Under the pieces are notes generated by a model that did no database searches, was not told the origin of the DNA, and worked only from the letters and a program-made list of their open reading frames with translations. Source: Nymphaea colorata (lineage: Eukaryota; Streptophyta; Magnoliopsida; Nymphaeales; Nymphaeaceae). Taken from it: a stretch of DNA of 64,000 nucleotides. Position 1 is the stretch's first letter; the number at the start of each line of letters is the position of its first letter. Of this stretch, positions 1 to 11,972 are shown one piece after another. A program made the translations under genes and the position numbers. The DNA is taken from assembly GCF_008831285.2 (NCBI RefSeq), contig NW_022204507.1:6716174-6780173 (forward strand), in the 5' to 3' direction.

Positions 1-6
1 ATGTTC

Positions 7-193
7 AGAGTCACCCTCATTTAAGCAGCGCCGTTCGATCTATTATGATAGACGGTTAAGAGAAAAACAATGAAAAAATGGTGATTGACTTTTTGTCATT
101 TAATATTAGTTTCCATCTTTTTTTTCCATGTTTTTCTCTCAACCACATATCTGTATTAGATGGACGGCCTTGGTTACATGGCGGGGTGACTCT
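7..193. mobile_element. MITE-like element, copy 1
   Basis: This 187-bp unit is bounded by a perfect 10-bp inverted repeat, AGAGTCACCC at 7-16 and GGGTGACTCT at 184-193. Its interior matches the unit at 5975-6167: both carry the stretch around TTTAATATTAG or TCTAATATTAG, a TTTTTCTCTCAACCA stretch, and a closing GGTTACATGG or GGTTAGATGG. Two copies sharing both ends and middle define a small non-autonomous TIR element. No coding potential is seen and the superfamily is unassigned. A further TAGAGTCACC half-end sits at 201-210. Confidence 0.7.
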
Positions 194-234
194 TAATAGC
201 TAGAGTCACCATTTACTCTAGATGAATGGTCATG

Positions 235-867
<633 letters not shown>

Positions 868-3420
868 AAGAAAAATCCTTGAATTTCTGGACATAATTAA
901 ACAAGATTAGAAACATTAATTAATCTACCTCAATTATGGATGATAATTTTTCATAGTTAAATAGTCTAACCATCTTGAGTCCGTGACACAGCCTCTGCCC
1001 TCGCTGACCAGCTTCATTAGGTAAATAGATTGGGCAACACCCAGGTTTATTGGGCCCAAGGATCGAGTTCTTGACATAGTCAAGACCAGTAACTAATGAA
1101 GCCCCTCCCTATGGCGGGTCAAGCCCAAGGTTCGATCATAGTTTAAACTGGTGCGTGAGAGAAAAATAACATCCAGTTATTAACTGGATTCGGGTGTCTT
1201 AGATAGTTATAAACCTAAGTCTAGATTTGATCTGAGTGAAATTCTGAGCCATTTTACAGTAAATATAGGATTTAAAATTACTTGAACCCAATTTTGAGCT
1301 GATCGATCTCCAAGTACGCACTGCAAAATCAACTCCAACGTAGAACCAATTCGGACCCAATTAGGCTGGACTCAAGAAAACTCGATAGAATCCCTCCGCT
1401 CTCTCCTGTTCCACCCCCAGCCTGCCTGGTGATTTCACTTGCATCCTCTACCTTTAAGCTATAAACAATTTACGAGTCTCCTTAATTCGCCATGCAAGAA
1501 AGGGGTACTTGATTCTTCTGTATGCAAAACAGCTGAAACAAGACATGAAAAATATGCAACTCTTAATATCAGGCTGTTTGGCAATGAAAACAATTTGTAA
1601 ACTATTCTATTAATATGTTTTAAAGATTGGGACAGATTTATGAAACACATTTGCTGGAATGTTTCATAAATCTGTCTAGAAATTTTTTTGGGCATATTTA
1701 TAAAATAGTTACAAGCTGTTTCTTTTGTCAATTGGGCATTTAAGTTAACAATCCTACATATAGATGGCCCGTTTCGGCCTTGGAAAAATTAGAAACATCT
1801 AGAAACTCAACTAGCATAAGCCAAATAATCATGTCATGACATGGAAAGGACGGCTGTAAGGAAATATATTAACTGTTGTTGTAATATGAAAGAATTTCAG
1901 GATATTTATAGAACATTTGGGAGATCCGATCATATTTCTCTTTGAATAAAACACCTGTCATCGGAGAAAAGGAGAGAAAGGCCTTAGCCACATAAAGAGG
2001 AAGAAGAAATATTAGCTTAGATGTCTAGACCTTGTGATGATTTGTTTTGTAAAATAATCAGCCTAATTTCATTTCTCATCTATCAGATTAATTACAAATA
2101 GAGCATATATACATAGGAAGTCGAACGTTTTGCACTTAGTGCAGAAGTTTATAGTTTAGGTAGTTCAGCGGAAAAAAGAAAAAAGAAATGAAATTTGAAA
2201 ATTCCAATGCCAATCCATGTTTTGATTAAAATTATACTTTCTTCATAATCTTCCCAATCGTTACAATTTACAAAAAAGGTTGTAAATTTGTTTTTATTTC
2301 CTAAAGCTAGATAGAAATTACCAAATTTAAAAGATGTCTCTGGATCCAGTGGGCCACAAGTCTAAATGCGGTTCCAACTTCTGCACCAGTAACATAATTT
2401 CAATATTCGCTCTGCCTCGTTTTATTTTTATGAAATCGCTTCTGGAAATTAAGCCATGTACGTATCCCTTAGAACATCCTTAGGCTCTGTTTGATATCTA
2501 GGAAATTTTTTGTCCCAAGAAAAAAAATTTGTCGTATGTGGTGGGTTGCTCTTGCTCATTGTTTCCTAACGTTCTCTCAAATGAAGCAGGACTTTTGCAT
2601 CTCGGAAAAAATATTTACAGGTTCCCTTACTGTTAGGTCTTAGGCAAAACTTTTTGCCATTCAAAGATGAGTAGAAAAGTTTTACCTAAACCCATCTTGA
2701 GCACATAGTCCAAGATAAAACTTTAAACAAAGATTTTACCTACCCACTGCACCATGTTAGGGCCTAGTTTTTAGGCTGACCCGGCAGCCAAACGAATAGT
2801 TAAATCCCTATTTTGGTATTTCATGTGGAGTTTGATTAACCATCTGATATGTGTATATATGCCCAATTTTCCTAACATTTTCGAGCTTGCGGATTCAGTT
2901 TCTAACAGCCCAAGCTCTGCAGAGAGGTTGGAGGACATTAGCTCTCTTCAAAAAGATTTCAGAATTAAATGTAAGAATCCAAAACAGGAGGACGCAGACG
3001 CCGATCCTTGATCTTCCTCATGGCACGTAAGCATGTCATTAATCTGAATGCTCCCAGTGCACCTCTCCTGCTTTAACACTTCATTTTGCAAATTGTAATA
3101 ATTTCTGCCTTTCCTGCATCATGTAGGGTTTCTTTGGACAGGGCTCTTAGAGATGGAGAAGATGAACTAACAATCTAACTGGATTACCCAAAACTGAGTT
3201 TTAAACACAGCACATATCAATGAGCATAGTTCACTTATACTGCAAAGATGAATGGTAGAAATATCACTGTAGATTTCTCAATATATAGCCACGAGGATCT
3301 TAGTGTGAACAACCAAATCAAGGAGACGACTAGCCACGCTTAATGAGTTGAAGTTGCTTATATTGAATTTTCTAGGCAACTGAAGAGAGAAAAAATCAAC
3401 TCAAATAACTGTATTTAGCT

Positions 3421-3628
3421 CCTTAACTAGTCGCCCACTAGCCACTGCCGTCTTTAGGACAGTTAGCTCAGCCACAATCTTTTTGATCTGGGCCTTCCCA
3501 AATGAGCGCACTTCGTGTCGCTGCCCAATGGAATTCATCTGCCACGTCTTGGATAGCCTTCTCAGAGGCATCCATTCTTGCTCCCAAGCCATCACTTATC
3601 CGAAGGCTCGATTGATCTCCGCTTGGTT
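3421..3628 (-). other. About 210-bp insert in A1 with gag-like minus-strand coding
   Basis: This segment interrupts block A: in A2 the sequence around TTTAGCT continues directly to the equivalent of 3629. On the minus strand it reads as charged helical sequence in two overlapping frames, including DGLGARMDASEKAIQDVADE and then AELTVLKTAVASG after a frame change. That pattern resembles the N-terminal helix seen in some plant Ty3/gypsy Gag proteins, which is inference only. It could equally be a scrap of an unrelated gene. Confidence 0.35.
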
Positions 3629-3770
3629 GATGAGGAACCAAACAATTCAGGTTGAGCATGAGTATTTCACAAGAGGCCACTTGGATTACTACATGGGGCT
3701 AAAAAACGGCTGCCCACTAGATTTTCTGCTGTTACTCAATGCTTCCACAGAACTTATTGACTTGAAATAA
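3627..3770 (+). pseudogene. Unrecognised exon-like segment, copy in A1
   Basis: An open stretch of about 48 codons is preserved in both A1 and A2 and contains VEHEYFTRG, LDYY, GLKNGCP and LIDLK, ending at a TAA. I do not recognise the family. Against A2, about 8 of 44 residues differ and about 17 of 158 bases differ, so there is no strong sign of purifying selection. In A2 the same segment is followed 170 bp later by the acceptor-like TTGCAG that opens the Ser/Gln-rich repeat. In A1 that downstream part is missing, so A1 is at best a truncated copy. Confidence 0.4.
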
Positions 3771-3982
3771 TACTTGGTTATTTGCTTCTTTTATTTTTTT
3801 TAACAGGGGGAGGAGCGGTAAGGCATGCAGGTGACGTTAGGATAAGAATGCAACGTAGTTGGGGTGATGTGTTTAAAACTTCATGCTTGTTTTGCTTAAT
3901 TGCACTTCTGCTTCCAAAAGTTTGGAATTTCATATTTCGTATTATCCATTGCAGGGAGGTGTACAACAACAGATATGGATTT

Positions 3983-5286
3983 GCCATTTATGGCATCAAA
4001 CATCTTAAGTTGGCACCTGAACTTTTCAAAGATTTTCAAAATGACCAGAAATAATCATAAAGATTTTCATATCAGCGCTTACAGAGCTTTCAGATATTTT
4101 GGAAATAAACATACTCCTTTATAAAAAAAAATTCAAGGCTAATGCTCGACAGCATTTTTAAATTCCTCGAAATGGTTATTAAAATATTTCAACTGTTGCA
4201 AATTTTTTTCCTTGTGCCTAACAAACAAAGTCCAAATATTATAGGCATTAAAGTCTTCTTCCACCAAACTCTACTTGAATTCTGAATAGGAAATAATAAT
4301 TTTCTTCCACTGACTCTAAAATTATTATTCTGAAATTAAAATCCAAGAACATTGAAAATCCTGGGGCCATCAAGCACCGCCTAAAGAATTTGAAAATCAT
4401 CAAGTAGAAAAGGAACTAAAAACTAAGCATTAGAACCTAGTTGCCTGGGCTTAGACTGGAGGTATGTCTTTCTGCATTGAGGAAATAGAGCCTTGATGTG
4501 GATTAAAAACATGCATGCAGAAACCTTGAGAAAGCCAGAGGTGGAAGAAAAGTCTGTGATCGACCACTCACAACCCAGCACCTTTTCAACCTTATCTGGA
4601 CATTCTTGTGGTTATGGATTTTTTTGAAAAGGCTTTAGTTTTGCAGGAACTGATTCTGTTTACCATATCAAAACATATTACCGTATCTGGACATTCTTGT
4701 GGTTATGGATTTTTTTCAAAAGCCAATGGTCATCTATATTGATATACTCAGTCAAAGGAATAGCTCTCTATGATTGATTTCAAAGTCTTTGGATTCTTTA
4801 TAAAACACTGCCAATATAGAGATTAATCTAACCATCCACAGTCCATTGGGAATATATATATGGTCCCCTAAACATATTACAGTATAAAAACGTTACGTCA
4901 ACTGAACTCCACTTGTGGTGAAATAAGGAGCTAATGCCTGTAGCTAGAATATTCTGATGTGATGGTTTGGTGGACGTGATAAAAATTTTAAAAAATAAGT
5001 TAAAAAACTAGCAAACCATGCAATGGAATGAAAATGCCTACATGAACCATGTACTCATTCATAGCAGTAGCAAGATTTCTATATATTTTTTTAAGAGTTT
5101 GCACATTGACAAGTCCACTGGATATCACAAAAAACATATCTTGAAAGGGGTCTTTTTCGAGAGCAACTTATGTACGCTATTCCCGTGTATGCAACAAGCA
5201 TACGCCGGATGTGGAACCTACTATCAATATGCACATTTACTTTTATGCCCAAACATTACATATGCATGTGCGCGAAATAACAGTAA
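3983..5286. other. Non-coding spacer with a 91-bp-spaced direct repeat
   Basis: No gene is recognisable. A stretch of about 39 bp beginning TATCTGGACATTCTTG at 4593 is repeated at 4684, with both copies running to GGTTATGGATTTTTTT. The frame at 5018-5311 (97 codons) matches nothing I know and shows no gene structure around it. Confidence 0.6.
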
Positions 5287-5513
5287 GTATGACATAATGT
5301 TTATGAGATAATAAAAGATTTATGAGATAATGAGATAACAGAAAAAATTATAAGATAAAGTTAAACATACGAATGAGATAATGTTTATGAGATAACACAT
5401 GTTTTATGAGATAATAAGGTAACAGACAAATGTATGAGATAAGATAATAAGATAACAAATGAATGTATGAGATAATGCTAAACATAAATATGAGATAATG
5501 TTTATGAGATAAA
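5287..5513. repeat. Degenerate TATGAGATAA tandem cluster
   Basis: About thirteen GATAA cores, most inside TATGAGATAA(T/C), occur in about 230 bp with irregular 10- to 25-bp spacing. All are on the plus strand. GATAA is the core of plant I-box and GATA-factor sites, but this array can also be explained as a decayed minisatellite. No adjacent coding gene is visible. Confidence 0.75.
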
Positions 5514-5833
5514 AAATTTGAGGTCACGATAGTCTTTTTAAGTTTTTAAGGATAATATAAGAGTTGACCTGCATCATCATATATCATTTTCTTTTTCAAT
5601 AAAAAACCCAAGTGACGCTTGAGTTTGACAAATTAATATTCCGCGTTGGTGTTATCAAACAATTAAATTTTACAATTCTTAGCAAATTGAATTCAATCTT
5701 TAATTTTATAATAGCCATTGTGTCAATTAATACTAGATGATAAAAGATCTATTATTTCTTCTTATTTTCCTTTCAATTGTGTGTGACAATGGGTTGGATG
5801 ACTCTCATAAGTAAGTTGGTTCAATCAATTTTC

Positions 5834-5955
<122 letters not shown>

Positions 5956-5974
5956 AAATAGTGAGTCTACTTTT

Positions 5975-6167
5975 TTAGAGTCACCTAACTATCTATTCCA
6001 TAGCGTCCAATTCAACATTATGGACGACTAAGAAAAAAATAATGAGAAAAAGACAATTGGTATTTTCGTTATCTAATATTAGCTTACACATTTTTTCCAT
6101 TGTTTTTCTCTCAACCATCCATATGCTTTAAATGAATGACATTGGTTAGATGGTTGAGTGACTCTAA
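5975..6167. mobile_element. MITE-like element, copy 2
   Basis: This unit of about 193 bp is bounded by TTAGAGTCAC at 5975-5984 and GTGACTCTAA at 6158-6167, a perfect 10-bp TIR. The interior matches 7-193, with small differences in spacing. No protein is encoded. The TTA/TAA ends would suit a TWA target preference, as in PIF/Harbinger-type MITEs, but a clean target-site duplication cannot be shown. Confidence 0.75.
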
Positions 6168-6405
6168 GGTCTCGTTTGATGCATAGGAAGGAAAATTTTT
6201 TCAATGTATGAAAGGAAGATTTTTTTGTGTAAAAAAATCGGACCTAGAGAGGTCCGACTTTTTTTTTTGTTGGGGGGGGGGGGGTTCTGAATTCATTGAA
6301 AAATGCATGGTAAAATTACCTTTGTTTGATGCTACAAGGGAAACCATAAAAAATAGAAAAAAATCCACTTTGCATAGCATTTTTCTTGGGCATTAAATGG
6401 GGCTT
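6166..6405. mobile_element. Small TIR element with internal palindrome
   Basis: The left end AAGGTCTCGTTTGATGCA (6166-6183) is an imperfect inverted match of the right end GGGCATTAAATGGGGCTTAA (6387-6406). Near the left side is a perfect 8-bp palindrome, TCGGACCT-AGAG-AGGTCCGA (about 6238-6257), flanked by A and T runs and followed by a run of 14 G. Similar left ends (AGGCTCTGTTTGAT near 2482, AGGCCGTGTTTGAT near 45788) suggest a dispersed MITE family. No target duplication is certain. Confidence 0.5.
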
Positions 6406-7034
6406 AAATGACCAGTCATTATTCACTCATTATATATATAAGAAAATATGTAGCTACTAGACTATCATATACCAGTTTGGATGAAAATTGTACATATGTG
6501 TCACTGATTTTAATATGATCAGATGTTTGAGAATAAATTGAAGAAAATAGAAACCAGGTTAATTGTACTTTCAAGTGGCCAAAATGCCGCCTATAGGAGG
6601 GAAAAAATAAGCTTCGTTAGGTGAGATCTATGACTCTAGTTTTTCTGAATTCATTAAACAATGCATGGTAAAATTCCCTTTGTTTGATGCTGCAGAGGAA
6701 AGCCATACAAACTTGAAAAAAATCCACTTTGTACAGTATTTTTCTTGTGCATCAGATGAGGCTTAAGTCATCGTTCACTCATTATATATACATATACATA
6801 TATATATATATATATAAGAAAATAGGTAGCTACTAGATTCTTATATAACAGTTTGGATGAAAGTTGCACATATGAGTCATTGATTTTGACAAGATAAGAT
6901 GTTTGAGAATAAATTGAAGAAAATAGAAACCAAGTTAATTGTACTTGCAAGCTGCCAAAATGCCACTTATAAGAGGGAACAAATAAGCTTCGTTAGTTGA
7001 GATCTATGACTTTTTAAATACAACTTAGTTTTTC
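6286..7034. repeat. Direct tandem duplication, unit about 360 bp
   Basis: Positions 6286-6644 and 6645-7034 align from TCTGAATTCATT to CTAGTTTTTC, with shared GCATGGTAAAATT, GGTAGCTACTAGA-like and TTTGAGAATAAATTGAAG blocks. The second copy has a longer TATA/CATA run (6780-6815). The duplicated part contains the right end of the TIR element at 6166-6405 but not its left end. The duplication therefore happened after insertion and copied flank plus one end. Confidence 0.85.
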
Positions 7035-7602
7035 TTTTTTTTTTTGCAACTTCATCTCCACCATCTAATCTCATTAAAATTAACAGCTTTACAGGATTCC
7101 CATTTAATTTGGTACATAAGAGAACCTCGATCAACAGGTCATATCCATAAAATAATCACCCAAATCCGGCTCACATATTGATCTAGTTGATCGAATGAAG
7201 TACTCCAGTAGTCTTGTTGTTTAGATAGATCCAATGAATAAGAAACTAATTTATAATCGATAACCTCACATTTTGCTCGGAACATGTTCAGGTAATAAGA
7301 TTCTGATCCACTGTCAGCGATTCTCGTAGGCATGCAAAGCTTCAAATCTGTCTCCAGAAAAACAAAAAATCACATGCTTCAAAGCACTGATTGGCTTCAT
7401 AGCAACTAGGTAAAAGGCATTGGTTTTTCTATTAGAAAACTGATGAATGTTGTTAGGCGCAATAAGAAAGTCAAGTGTATTCTTTATTGTAGCCAATTCT
7501 TACTTTGTTGAAGTCATGTTTCTGAACATTTCTCCCTTTTATTTCTTAATCCTTAACGGAAAGATGTTCAAGCATGACCTCAAGAAGTGAGGCCGGGCCC
7601 CA

Positions 7603-8300
7603 CTTTCTTCTCCTGCTGTAGATAGGTAGCCTCCCTTGGAATGTCAAACTTCCAGGCAAGGGCCCGCAGTTTTTGTGGTATACTTGACTTCATTCACCAA
7701 ATGTGCAAAGCAGTGCATGGTTTAACTCTATGTCTATATAAATGCACAATGTTTGGGAGAAAGCTTTATCCCTTGGATTTCCTTGTCTTTCTACAGAGGA
7801 TAAGATGGTAACAGGTATGACTAAACTGACTATTTTCACACATCCTGATGGTTAGAAAGGCAGGATTTTACTTTAACATTTGCACAAGGTCATAGTTAAT
7901 TGCAGAGTCAAAAAAAAAATTATTAAGGGGCACTGTTTTAAAAATTTTCATTTTTTATGGGATGCAACATATATATAAATAATTATAAGACATCAATATA
8001 ACATTAAAGAAAATTTTGTTACTGGCATAGGCAACTGCCCACACCAGCCTATATGTAGCTGTGTATTGGTCATAACTTGTTCACGGCAACCATGTCTAAA
8101 GGTAAGGTATTGGAAGGAAGAGGGTGGAGTTAACAGGTATTATCATGTCTGCTCGCTCTGTTTCATATCTCTAGTTGCTATTATCACCAGTCATCACCTT
8201 TGCAGTCATGAATTCTTTCTTGTTCTCCTCCATCTTCTTCTCCCTGTTGAAGGTATTTGATCAGTGATAGGTTCAACTACCTCGAAGCTTTTGTTCCTGC
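7603..8300. repeat. Local duplication block B, copy B1
   Basis: The block aligns with 8843-9310. Shared landmarks are GATAGGTAGCCTCCC or GATAGGTGGCCTCCC, GTGTCAAACTTC-like sequence, CCCGCAG(C/T)TTTTGTGGTAT, GTGGAGTTAACAGGTAT and TCTCCTCCATCTTCTTC. B1 carries extra sequence between about 7790 and 8040. No convincing coding frame is preserved between the two copies, so this is described as duplicated non-coding DNA. Confidence 0.8.
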
Positions 8301-8842
8301 ACCTTGAAGCTCAGATGCAGAAACCTTAGCTGGAGATACAAACAATAGTTTTGTTTCTATTACTTTCTTGTGATATTAAGCACACCAACAGGTCCCGTTA
8401 CTCAGCGAAGCCATCGGTCATCATCATTCCCCATCGATTCTTCTTCCCAGTGGCCTGAAACCCTCGCTCCTTTGAGTGAGGTTTTTGAATGTGAAAATGA
8501 ACTCTTGTTTGAACGAGGATTTTTCTGAAAGGGTTTTTCAATCTTAAAGGGATCCAGATCAGATTGAGACAGAGAGAGAGAGAAAAAAAAAGAAAAAAAA
8601 AACTCTGCTGATGCCATTTGGTTGATCGCTGGTCATCGTGGAAACTGCGGCTTCAGTGTTGCCTGAAGAATCACCAAACCTTTGTGGTCGGATGGAGATG
8701 AAGAGAGTGAGGGGAGAGAAAACACAATAGAAATGTAAAAAGAAATGGATGTGAGGTGTCAAATAGCATTTGTTGGTTGGGTGTTTGCTCGGCCAAGGCT
8801 AGTTTAGAGGATCCAGTTCAACTATAGATATTCTATGTTGCT
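8301..8842. other. Spacer between B1 and B2
   Basis: No gene is recognised. It holds a purine-rich run (AGAGAGAGAGAGAAAAAAAAG, about 8570-8598). Positions 8455-8545 contain GAAACCCTCGCTCC, GAGTGAGG and GAACGAGG motifs like those arrayed inside the hAT-like element at 47760-48808. Confidence 0.5.
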
Positions 8843-9310
8843 TATTTCTCCTGCCATTGATAGGTGGCCTCCCTGACAGTGTCAAACTTCGAGGCAAAGG
8901 CCCCTTGACAAGAAAGTGCCCGCAGCTTTTGTGGTATGGACTCAAACGTGCAAAGCAGTTTACGGTTAGCTTCACATGTACATATATACATGCACAAAAC
9001 ACAACACACCGCTGTGGTTGGATAGACAGCAGCTGGCTAGAAGGGATTTTACGCTCGCAAATATTGAACAGGGATCATTACTTGTTCACCGAAACTATGC
9101 ATAACAACCAAGCGCGGGGGGTGGAGTTAACAGGTATCATCATCTGTCTGTGCACTCTATTCCGTATTACTGGCCTCTAGCTAGCTACTACTATATCTTC
9201 ATCACCTTTGCCATCATGATTTCAGCTTGCGAATTTCTCCTCCATCTTCTTCTTCTTCTTGTTCAATATCTCTGGCTAGTGGTGGGTTCAAATACTTTTG
9301 GTTGGACCTG
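8843..9310. repeat. Local duplication block B, copy B2
   Basis: This is the counterpart of 7603-8300, about 1.2 kb downstream in the same orientation. B2 is followed by A2, whereas A1 lies upstream of B1. The A and B blocks therefore form one locally shuffled duplication cluster. Confidence 0.8.
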
Positions 9311-9660
9311 TTTTGCAGTTGATATCAATCTCATTCCCAATGATGAAATTTGCAGGCGAGATCCTTCTGTAGTTATTGACTATCTTGGGAGAGTTGCCCT
9401 GTGCAGCACCAGTACTAATGTAAGTAAGTGAGCGAATCTGGTTATAAGCACAGGTCTGTGCACAAATGCATTGTGCACATTCTCCTGTGCATGCCAAGTA
9501 TACCCAAATGTGGTTCAGGGGCCAGTACAAGTGGGTAAAGGTATACTTGACCTTTTCCTAAAGGCTCCGCACTGTGTACTTAACCAGCTTTTGGTTAGTG
9601 AGTCACACTTTTATTTGGGTTTCAAGAACAAAACTTGCATTGTTTCCATGAAAATTGACT

Positions 9661-9691
<31 letters not shown>

Positions 9692-9718
9692 TGCAGACCG
9701 GACCACTTGGGTAAGTGG
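9311..9718. other. Spacer with TA/AC microsatellite
   Basis: No coding feature is supported. A TATATATATA(CA)n microsatellite lies at 9661-9692. The sequence just after it (GACCACTTGGGTAAG) also follows the TA tract near 378. Confidence 0.7.
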
Positions 9719-11972
9719 CAAAATCCTTGAATTTCAGCACATAATTAAACAAGATTAGAAACGTTAATTAATCTACCCCAATTATGGTTGATAAGTTTCC
9801 ATAGTTAACTAGTCTACCATCTTGAGTCCATAACACAGCCCGCGCCCTCGTTAACCAGCTCCATTAAGCAAATGGATTAGGCAACACCCATGCCCAAGGG
9901 CTGACTTCTCACATAGTCCAGACCAGTAACCAGCCCCTCACTATCGTGGGTCAAGCCCGAGGTTGGATCTTAGTTTAAACTGGTGTGTGAGAGATATATA
10001 ATAAGATCCAGTTATTAACTGGATTCGGGCGACTTAGATAGTTATAAACCCAAGTCTAGATTTGAGAGTGAAATTCTGAGCCATTTTATAGTAAATATAG
10101 GATTTTAAGTTACTTGAACCCAAGTTTGGGCTCATTGAGCTCCAAGTATGCAAATTCAACTCGAGCGTACAACCAATTGGGACCCAGTTAGGCTGAACTC
10201 AAGAAAACTCAACAGAATCCCTCTTCTCTTCGCTTGCTTCATCCCAGCCTGCCTGGGTGATTTCACTTGTATCCTCTACCTTAATGCTAAGAACAATTTA
10301 AGAGTCTCATTAATTCGCCATCCAAGAAAGGGGTACTTAATTGTTCTGTACCCAGACAGCTGAAACAAGACATGCAAAATATGCGACTTTTAGGATCAGG
10401 CTGTTTGGCAAGGAGAACAATTTGTAATATGTTCATATAAAAATTGAGACAAATTCATGAAACACATTTGTTCTGTCGAGAGATTTTTTGGGCATATTCA
10501 AACGAGCCTTTAGGTTTACAATCCTACATAAACATGGCCCCTGTCGGCCTTGGAAAAAATTAGAAAAAATTAGAAACCCAACTCGCATAGGCAAAATAAT
10601 CATGTCATGACATGGAAAGTACAGTTATAAGGAAATACTTTAGCTGTTGTAGTAATATGAAAGAATTTCTGGATATTGATAGATCATTTGGTAGATCTCA
10701 TCAGATTTAAAATAAAAAACTGTGTCCTCCGAGAAAGGGATAAAAAGACCTTAGCCACATAAACAGCAAGAAGAAACATAGCTTAGATATCTAGACCTTG
10801 TGATGATTTGTTGTGTAAATTAGTCATAATTTCATTTCTCGTCCATCAAACTAATTACAAATAAAACATATATAGGAAGTCGAATGTTTTGCAGTCAGTG
10901 CAGAAGTTTATAGTTTAGGTAGTTCAGCAGAAGAAAGAAAAGGAAATAAAATTAAAAAATTCCAAAACCAATCCAAGTTTTGAAAATAGACTCATAGTTT
11001 TTAGGCTGACCGGTGGCCAAACGAAAAGGTAAAATCCCTATTTAGCTATTGCAAATGGAGTTTCATTAATCATCTGATATGTGCATATATGTCCAATTGA
11101 TGTACCTACGTGTGCATTCAGCTGTTAACGGACCAAGCTTTACAGAGAGGTTCCTTATTCAAGGGTTTCCAGAATCAATCACTGTTTCTGTCCAGAACAG
11201 GATGACAATGACGTTCCATCATCTTCCAGTTGCAACGTAATCATCACTAATCTGAATCCTTCCAATGCACCTCTCCTGCTTCAACACTTCGTTTTGCAGA
11301 TTGTAATAATTTCTTCTTTTCCTCCATCACGTAGGTTTCGTCTGAACAGGGTTACTCGTGAAGGAGAAGATGAACAAACAATGTCACTGGATTACACAAG
11401 GTTGAGGTTTTAAACAGAGCACATATCATGAGCATATTTCACTTATCATAGGCCTACTGCAAAGTCGAATGGCAGAAATATCATTGTAGATTTCTCAATA
11501 TAGTGTGAAGAACTAAATTGAGGAGAATGCTAGCCACACTTAATAAGTTAGCGTCAATTTGTATTAGATTTTGTAAGCAACTGCAGAGAAAAAAAATCAC
11601 CTCAAATAACTGTATTTAGCTTGATCCTCGCTTGGTTGATGAGAAACCAAACATTTCAGGTTGAACATGAGTATTTCACAAGAGGGTGCTTGGATTACTA
11701 TACGGGGCTTAAAAATGGCTGCCCACCAGATTTTCTGCTGTTCCTCAATGTTTCCTCAGACCTTATTGACTTGAAATAGTACTTGGTTATTTGCTCTCTT
11801 TTTCTTAACCGGGGTGGAGCGCAAAGACATGCTGGTGACATTACAATAAGAATGCAACTCTGTGGGGCTGATGTGTGTAAAATTTCATGCTTGTTTTGCT
11901 TAATTTCACTTCTGCTTCCAAAAGTATTGGAATTCAATTATTTCATATTATCCATTGCAGGGAAGTGTACCA
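9719..11972. repeat. Local duplication block A, copy A2
   Basis: This is the counterpart of 868-3982 in the same orientation. It lacks the equivalents of about 2236-2765 and 3421-3628. Unlike A1, it continues at its right edge into the Ser/Gln-rich repeat segment, so A2 retains more of the presumed source locus. Confidence 0.85.
11634..11779 (+). pseudogene. Unrecognised exon-like segment, copy in A2
   Basis: This is the counterpart of 3627-3770, with QVEHEYFTRG, LDYYTGLKNGCPPDF and SSDLIDLK, then TAG. A weak donor-like GTTATTTGC follows the stop, and an acceptor-like TTGCAG occurs at 11955-11960. If this is part of a real gene, it would be the exon before the Ser/Gln-rich repeat. The family is not recognised and the stop argues against function. 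Confidence 0.4.

Larger units (their letters stand above)
868..3982. repeat. Local duplication block A, copy A1
   Basis: The block aligns colinearly with 9719-11972. Shared landmarks in order are AAAATCCTTGAATTTC, TAACTGGATTCGGG, the GAAAGGGGTACTT stretch, TCATGTCATGACATGG, TTAGGCTGACC, and the region around 3627-3770. Copy A1 holds two stretches absent from A2: about 2236-2765 and about 3421-3628. Homology stops inside GGAGGTGTACAACAACA near 3980, just where A2 enters its 84-bp repeat. The copies have drifted substantially by eye (about 17 differences in a 158-bp stretch), so the duplication is not recent. Confidence 0.85.
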
